A stretch of DNA of 64,000 nucleotides. It comes from Avipropionibacterium sp050157065. Its GTDB lineage: Bacteria > Actinomycetota > Actinomycetes > Propionibacteriales > Propionibacteriaceae. The notes beneath the pieces were generated by a model. That model ran no database searches. It was not told where the DNA came from and saw only the letters and a list, made by a program, of their open reading frames with translations. Made by a program: the position numbers and the translations under genes. The DNA is taken from NCBI GenBank assembly GCA_050157065.1, contig CP189573.1; one strand, 5' to 3'. This document shows positions 59,739 through 64,000 of this stretch, piece after piece (position 1 is the first letter of the stretch; each line of letters starts with the position of its first letter).

Positions 59739-60605
59739 GTGACGAGTTCCACCGAGCAGACCCAGGCGCCGCCGACCGAACGGCTGCTGGCCGAGCTGGC
59801 CGAGCTCCCCGGGGTGGTGGTGGCGTTCTCGGGCGGCGCCGACTCCGCCCTGGTGCTGGCGGCCGCGGTCCGGGCGCTGGGGGCCGACCGGGTGGTCGCG
59901 GCGACCGCGGTGTCGTCGTCGTTGCCGATGGTCGAACGAGGACCGGCGGCCGCGTTCTCGGCGAGTCTCGGGGTCACCCACCACTGGCTCGACACCCACG
60001 AGATGGATCGCGACGGCTACCGTGCCAACTCGGGCGCCCGCTGCTACTTCTGCAAGGCCGAACTGCTCGAGGTGCTCGGCGAGCTGGGCCGCGAGCTCGG
60101 TTGGCCGGTCGCCACGGGGACCAACGCCGATGACGCCGTGGCCGGGTTCCGGCCCGGGATCCGGGCCGCCGCCGAGCGGGGGGCGATCACACCCCTGTTG
60201 TCGGCCGGCTTCGACAAGGAACAGGTGCGAGCCGTCTCCCACGACTGGCAGTTGCCGACCTGGGACAAGCCGGCGGCAGCGTGCCTCAGCTCGCGGATCG
60301 CGTACGGCATCGGCATCACCCCGGCGCGGCTGGCCCGGGTCGAGCGGGCCGAGGCGGCGGTGCGGGCGCACTGGGGTGCGCAGGCGCCGCTGGCCGACCT
60401 GCGGGTACGTGACCTCGGTGAGGGTCGGGCGCGGTTGGAGGTCGACCGCCCCGCGCTCGAGGCGTTCGAGCGCGGGGCGTGGGCCGAGCCGGTGCTGACC
60501 GGAATCCGTGACGCGGGATTCGACCAGGTCGAGGTCCGGGCCTTCCGGTCGGGATCGATGAACGACGCACTCCGGTCCCGCGGCGGAGACCCGGCCCCGT
60601 CCTAG
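59739..60605 (+). CDS. larE: LarE-type ATP-dependent sulfur transferase
   Basis: 288-residue PP-loop enzyme that adds sulfur to the pyridinium cofactor of nickel-pincer enzymes such as lactate racemase. PP-loop SGGADS (31-36). Cysteines sit at C102 and C105 (RCYFCK) and C182 (AACLSSRI); the Lactobacillus enzyme has only the last, as a sacrificial sulfur donor. Three cysteines in this layout resemble the [4Fe-4S]-binding LarE class, which would be catalytic rather than sacrificial. GTG start with TAGATT 6 nt upstream. No larA, larB or larC is in the window. Confidence 0.9.
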   Translation: MTSSTEQTQAPPTERLLAELAELPGVVVAFSGGADSALVLAAAVRALGADRVVAATAVSSSLPMVERGPAAAFSASLGVTHHWLDTHEMDRDGYRANSGARCYFCKAELLEVLGELGRELGWPVATGTNADDAVAGFRPGIRAAAERGAITPLLSAGFDKEQVRAVSHDWQLPTWDKPAAACLSSRIAYGIGITPARLARVERAEAAVRAHWGAQAPLADLRVRDLGEGRARLEVDRPALEAFERGAWAEPVLTGIRDAGFDQVEVRAFRSGSMNDALRSRGGDPAPS

Positions 60606-60647
60606 CCCCTGGCTGCCGTGGCCGGCGTCGTCAGGTCGTCATGCCGA

Positions 60648-61184
60648 TCACGCGTCCTGCCAGGTGAACCAGGTCAGCCACAGGTTCGACCACGGTGCGT
60701 ACATCTCGGGGGAGTCGGCGCCGATCCGGTTGCCATCGCGGTCGAAGCAGCGGATGGTGGTCTTGCCGGAGCCGCCGGAGGCGCCACAGGTCAGGCCGTT
60801 GGCCGCCATCGTCTCGTCGGGGGACACCGCGACGGACACGATCGGGCCGAACGTGTTGTCGTACACCACCAGGTCGCCGTCGTCCTCGACCTCCAGGTGG
60901 GTGGGGCCGACACACATGTGGGACCTGTTGGCGTGGATGTACGGCTTCGTGTTGCCGGCGGCGTCACGCTGGTCGAACCTGATCACGCAGCCGCGGATGG
61001 CGATCTTGTTGTTGTGCTTGGCCTCGCGCATGAAGTTCTCCGCGGTGGCGCCGACCAGGCCGGAGCCGACCATCGCGAAGGCCAGCAGCACCACGGTAAC
61101 GGCTCGGCGGATCGAGACCGGGGTGCTGGCGAACCGGTCACGGAGACGGCGCAGGCCGGTGGCCAGGGGCAGGACAGGGGACAT
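60648..61184 (-). CDS. Hypothetical exported protein
   Basis: 178 residues. After a positive N-terminus (LRRLRDRFASTPVSIRR) there is one signal/anchor segment (AVTVVLLAFAMVGSGLVGATA), then a soluble domain with four cysteines (IRGCVIRFD, SHMCVGP, LTCGASG, IRCFDRDGN), probably disulfide bonded. Unknown family. AAGGAAT precedes the ATG. It lies behind a promoter with a LacI-type operator, so expression is probably sugar- or carbon-regulated. Confidence 0.65.
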   Translation of the reverse strand: MSPVLPLATGLRRLRDRFASTPVSIRRAVTVVLLAFAMVGSGLVGATAENFMREAKHNNKIAIRGCVIRFDQRDAAGNTKPYIHANRSHMCVGPTHLEVEDDGDLVVYDNTFGPIVSVAVSPDETMAANGLTCGASGGSGKTTIRCFDRDGNRIGADSPEMYAPWSNLWLTWFTWQDA

Positions 61185-61204
61185 GGGGGATTCCTTCCGT
61201 CATG

Positions 61205-61232
61205 GGTTGCACTTCCGCGTGCAACCGCTTGC
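61205..61232 (-). promoter_or_regulatory. Operator with perfect 8-bp dyad and LacI-type site
   Basis: GGTTGCAC-TTCCGC-GTGCAACC (61205-61226) overlaps GTGCAACCGCTTGC (61219-61232), whose reverse complement GCAAGCGGTTGCAC matches the 6.48-kb site in 13 of 14 positions. On the minus strand TTGACG (near 61260) - 18 bp - TACCGT forms a promoter just upstream of it. Confidence 0.6.
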
Positions 61233-61306
61233 GTCGACGGTAAGGGCGTTCCGGAACACCCGTCAAGGGGCAACTTTCCTCGCGAGCGGCGGGCGTGGCC
61301 GAACGG

Positions 61307-62761
61307 TCAGGAGGCGTGTCGGGGACGGGGCCTGGTCGGCACGATCTCCAGCGGGACCAGGCGACGCAGGGTGCGCGGGGTCACCCCACGCACGGTCGCC
61401 CGGCCCAGCTTCAGCGGGTCGAGGTGGAGGTCGGCCCGGCGGACCGGAGCCACCCCGAGCGACAGGTTCGACTGACGTGCCATCGCCAACGCCAGGACGC
61501 CGGCCAGGGCCAGCGTCGCCAGACCCGAGATCAGCACCGTGGTCCGCGGCCCGATGGTGTCCATCGCGAAGCCGAGGATCGGGCTGCCGAGTGCCTGCAT
61601 CCCCATCTGCACAAGGATGTAGACCGCCATCACCCGACCGCGCAGGGCGGGTGCCGCAGCGGTCTGCACCAAGGTGTTGGCGCCGATCAGGAAGGTGAGC
61701 GACACCAGTCCGCCGGCGACCAGCATGACCCCGTACAGTCCACCGTTGGGCATCTGCGACCCGATGGCGATCAACAGGCCGAGGAGCCCGAGCAGCGCGG
61801 CGAGTTCGCGCAACCGCAGCTTCTTCTTCCGGCCGGCCGACAGCAGGGCGCCACTCAGCGCGCCGACCGCGTTCAGGCTGATCAACAGGGAGTAACCGTT
61901 CACGCCGAGGTCGTACACCTGGGTCGAGAACGCGGTGACGACGACCGGGATGTTCATGGTCAGGAAGCCGGCCACCGCCAGCAGGACCAGGGCCCACCGG
62001 ATCTCCGACGTCCGCCGGATGTAGGCCAGGCCCTGCCGCAGCTGCCCCTTCGCGCGCGAGGCGGCGGTGGGGAGCTGGCTGATCGCGGGCCTGATCATCG
62101 TGATGACCACCACGACCGCGGCCGTGGCGACGGCGTTCGCGATGAACGACCAGCCGAGGCCGATGGTGCCGATCAGGATGCCGGACAGTGCCGGGCCGAC
62201 CAGGGCGGCGGAGTGGAACACCGAGCTGTTCAGGCTGACCGCGTTGCGGATCCGCTCGGCCCCGACGAGTTCGGTCACCAGCGCGGACCGGGCCGGGTTG
62301 TCGATCACCATCACCACGCCGAGCACGAACGCGATCACGAACACGTGCCAGGCCTGGGCGGTGCCGGTCAGGGCGAGAACGCCCAGCACCAGGGCGCACA
62401 GGGCGGCGGCGGCCTGGGTGACCTGCAGGATCCGCTTCTTCGGGTACCGGTCGGCGATCACCCCCGAAAACAGGCCGAACAGCAGGAACGGCAGGAACTG
62501 CAGGGCGACGACCAAGCCGACCATGGCCACACTGCCGGTGAGTTGCAGCACCATCCAGTCCTGGGCGACGCGCTGCATCCAGCCGCCGACCGACCCGATG
62601 GCCTGGGCCCCGAGGAACAGTCGGTAGTTGCGGACCTCGAGGGCAGCGAGGCTGGCGGGCCACCGACGCGGCGGGCGTCGGTGGTTGATGGGGGCACTGA
62701 GGCGGTCGACGGAGGTGGACGTGGACAGGACTGCTTGCGTGCTCGGCGGCACGTTGATCAC
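61307..62761 (-). CDS. MFS transporter (EntS-like exporter)
   Basis: 484 residues from the GTG at 62761; a longer ATG start at 62896 would add a non-transporter leader. Twelve hydrophobic segments run from VRNYRLFLGAQAIGSVGGWMQRVAQDW onward. The motif-A-like ADRYPKKR follows the second helix (GLFSGVIADRYPKKRIL). The N-terminal LFLGAQAIGSVGGWMQRVAQDWMVLQLTGS and DNPARSALVTELVGAERIRNAVSLNSSVFHSAALVGPALSG match EntS/drug-efflux-type MFS proteins. It is divergent from the LysR gene with a strong palindrome between, implying induced efflux. Start uncertain. Confidence 0.85.
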   Translation of the reverse strand: MINVPPSTQAVLSTSTSVDRLSAPINHRRPPRRWPASLAALEVRNYRLFLGAQAIGSVGGWMQRVAQDWMVLQLTGSVAMVGLVVALQFLPFLLFGLFSGVIADRYPKKRILQVTQAAAALCALVLGVLALTGTAQAWHVFVIAFVLGVVMVIDNPARSALVTELVGAERIRNAVSLNSSVFHSAALVGPALSGILIGTIGLGWSFIANAVATAAVVVVITMIRPAISQLPTAASRAKGQLRQGLAYIRRTSEIRWALVLLAVAGFLTMNIPVVVTAFSTQVYDLGVNGYSLLISLNAVGALSGALLSAGRKKKLRLRELAALLGLLGLLIAIGSQMPNGGLYGVMLVAGGLVSLTFLIGANTLVQTAAAPALRGRVMAVYILVQMGMQALGSPILGFAMDTIGPRTTVLISGLATLALAGVLALAMARQSNLSLGVAPVRRADLHLDPLKLGRATVRGVTPRTLRRLVPLEIVPTRPRPRHAS

Positions 62762-62959
62762 CCAGGTTCTGGCTTGCGGTGTGGCTGAGGAAGTGGTTGG
62801 GGGCGACTGCGCCCGCCTGCTGCAGAGCCTAAGCGCCAAGGGCGCCTCAGGGCAGCACTCGGGCCAGTATATGTGGTATTGGGGGTCGTAATCCAATCGG
62901 CGTGTTCATCGGATTTCGCCGGGGTCGTCCGACGTTGCTTCTGGACAGCCTTCGAACGT

Positions 62960-62987
62960 CCACTTTCCTTGCCAGCAAGGAAAGTGG
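62960..62987 (+). promoter_or_regulatory. Perfect 28-bp palindrome, probable LysR operator
   Basis: CCACTTTCCTTGC, a CA centre, then GCAAGGAAAGTGG form an uninterrupted 13-bp dyad. It lies 68 bp upstream of the lysR start and about 200 bp upstream of the MFS start. The TTTCC...GGAAA spacing fits a T-N11-A type LysR box. Confidence 0.75.
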
Positions 62988-63041
62988 CAGTGTCGGGCCG
63001 GTCCGGCGGTCGGACGGCGCGATGGGTGGTGGTGGCCGGGC

Positions 63042-63047
63042 TACGAT
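63042..63047 (+). promoter_or_regulatory. -10 element of leaderless lysR
   Basis: TACGAT, 7 nt upstream of the GTG at 63055, following the palindrome. Confidence 0.55.
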
Positions 63048-63054
63048 GTGCGGC

Positions 63055-63930
63055 GTGGCTATGGAGCGGCACTACGACCTGACGCAGTTGCGCACCTTCT
63101 TGGCGGTGGTGGCGACCGGCAGTTTCACCCGCGCCGGGGAGCAGTTGGGCCTCAGCCAACCGACCGTGTCGCAACACATCCGACGGCTCGAGGAGTTCGT
63201 CGGTCGTCCACTGCTGCTCCGCGACACCCGCAACGTCTCGCTGACCGACAACGGTCAGGCGCTCGCCGGGTTCGCCCGGCAGTTGTTGGCCGCCAACGAC
63301 GAGGCGCTGGCGTACTTCTCCGCCGGGACGGCGATGCGCGGCCGGCTGCGGTTCGGGGCCGCCGACGAGCTCGCGCTGACCGAGTTGCCGTCGATCCTGC
63401 GCGCCTTCCGGGTCGGCCATCCGCGGATCAACCTGGAGCTGACCGTCACCCAGTCCGGCACCCTGCAGCGCCGGCTCGCCGCCAACCACCTCGACCTGAT
63501 CTTCGTCAACCAGGAGGCCGACAGCGGGCGGGGGCGACTGGTCCGCCGGGACCGACTGGTGTGGGTCGGGCTCGAACGGGCCCAACTCAAGCCGGACGAG
63601 CCGATCCCGCTGGTCACCTATCAGGCGCCGAGCCACAGCCGTACCGTCGCCATCAACGCCTTGGAGGCGGTGGGCCGGCAGTGGCGGATCACCTGCAACA
63701 CCCGCGAGGTGAACGGGATGCTGGCCGCCGTCCGAGCCGGGCTGGGGGTCTGCGTGCTCGCCCAGACCCGGGTCCCGGGGGACATGCGGCCGCTCACCGG
63801 CCGATTCGACCTGCCGATCCTGCCCGACATCGAGATGGCCCTGCTGGCCAACCCGCTGGCCACCAAGGAGCCGGTGGAGGCGTTGAGTCGGGCCATCCTC
63901 GACCTGCGGATGGTGCCGCTCAAGCCGTGA
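63055..63930 (+). CDS. LysR family transcriptional regulator
   Basis: 291 residues. The LysR winged HTH is at about 8-65 (DLTQLRTFLAVVATGSFTRAGEQLGLSQPTVSQHIRRLEEFVGRPLLLRDTRNVSLTDNGQ). The co-inducer domain follows (GRLRFGAADELALTELPSILRAFRVGHPRINLELTV, AAVRAGLGVCVLAQTRV). The GTG at 63055 was preferred because TACGAT lies 7 nt upstream; ATG 63061 and ATG 63046 are alternatives. It is divergent from the MFS gene and probably controls it. Confidence 0.93.
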   Translation: MAMERHYDLTQLRTFLAVVATGSFTRAGEQLGLSQPTVSQHIRRLEEFVGRPLLLRDTRNVSLTDNGQALAGFARQLLAANDEALAYFSAGTAMRGRLRFGAADELALTELPSILRAFRVGHPRINLELTVTQSGTLQRRLAANHLDLIFVNQEADSGRGRLVRRDRLVWVGLERAQLKPDEPIPLVTYQAPSHSRTVAINALEAVGRQWRITCNTREVNGMLAAVRAGLGVCVLAQTRVPGDMRPLTGRFDLPILPDIEMALLANPLATKEPVEALSRAILDLRMVPLKP

Positions 63931-64000
63931 TCGGCCCGGCTCGGCCCGGAACGGATGCGACTGGACGGTGGTCGGCCGGGTAGGCTGGCGGCCAAACGAT

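Noticed and set aside
56603..60133. 1176-codon plus-strand open frame
   Set aside because: It is antisense to the helicase-associated and membrane protein genes, has Arg/Gly/Gln-rich nonsense composition and no family motif. High GC keeps antisense frames open.
62762..62896. Longer MFS N-terminus starting at 62896
   Set aside because: The added residues (MDYDPQYHIYWPECC...) are not transporter-like and cover the promoter side of the divergent region; no ribosome site precedes them.
63931..64000. Start of another gene at the right edge
   Set aside because: A TAGGCT box at 63981-63986 could be a -10 element, but no start codon falls inside the window to support a call.

Overview
The window is gap-free, high-GC, densely packed DNA with GTG/TTG starts, many 4-bp start/stop overlaps, Tat-type signal peptides and many apparently leaderless genes. 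Gene content (DUF3263, DUF4032, DUF4031, UgpC/MsiK-type ATPase, XPB helicase with its helicase-associated partner, HelD, a single GroEL with CIRCE sites and no adjacent groES) indicates an actinomycete. A Propionibacteriales-type genome is my best guess, but it rests on gene content only. I see no rRNA, CRISPR array, integrase, transposase or prophage genes. No gene-free stretch exceeds 300 bp. Layout: 0-4.4 kb holds a truncated FAD-linked oxidase and a ykoEDC-type ECF thiamine/HMP importer behind a TPP riboswitch. 4.4-6.4 kb is a fatty-acid-type acyl-CoA dehydrogenase/SDR pair. 6.5-14.7 kb has a Gfo/Idh/MocA oxidoreductase, tandem PhoX-like and PhoD-like secreted phosphatases, a DUF4032 kinase-like protein, a sugar-ABC ATPase and a transglutaminase-like protein. 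14.8-25.5 kb has an N-acyl-amino-acid deacylase, an inositol-phosphatase family enzyme, L-serine dehydratase, a TetR/DUF899/hydrolase unit with a clear operator, a DedA-like membrane protein, tRNA-Thr(TGT), manA and a second Gfo/Idh enzyme. 25.5-31.8 kb holds DUF3263, a zinc-metalloprotease-like protein, a YbaB / ESX-substrate-like gene triad, groL with two CIRCE elements, and a DUF559 endonuclease-like gene bracketed by two 69-bp palindromic repeats. 31.8-47.6 kb looks like an accessory catabolic island: SDR, large FAD protein, membrane dipeptidase, CutC, DUF4031, then an orphan sugar-binding lipoprotein, a family 8 polysaccharide lyase, an esterase, two GntR/LacI hybrid regulators and a DUF4838 secreted protein. 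47.6-64 kb holds HelD, Nudix, ThuA and ArsC-family genes, an ABC1 kinase, the XPB operon, larE, an MFS exporter and its divergent LysR regulator. Working together: the polysaccharide island probably cleaves an acidic, acylated polysaccharide outside the cell, binds the product with the lipoprotein, and may borrow the UgpC-type ATPase at 12.6-13.7 kb for uptake; the permeases are not in the window. The two most unusual items are the DUF559 gene with its matched 69-bp structured repeats (30710-31792) and the ESX-substrate-like triad (26930-28773) that lacks a secretion apparatus nearby.
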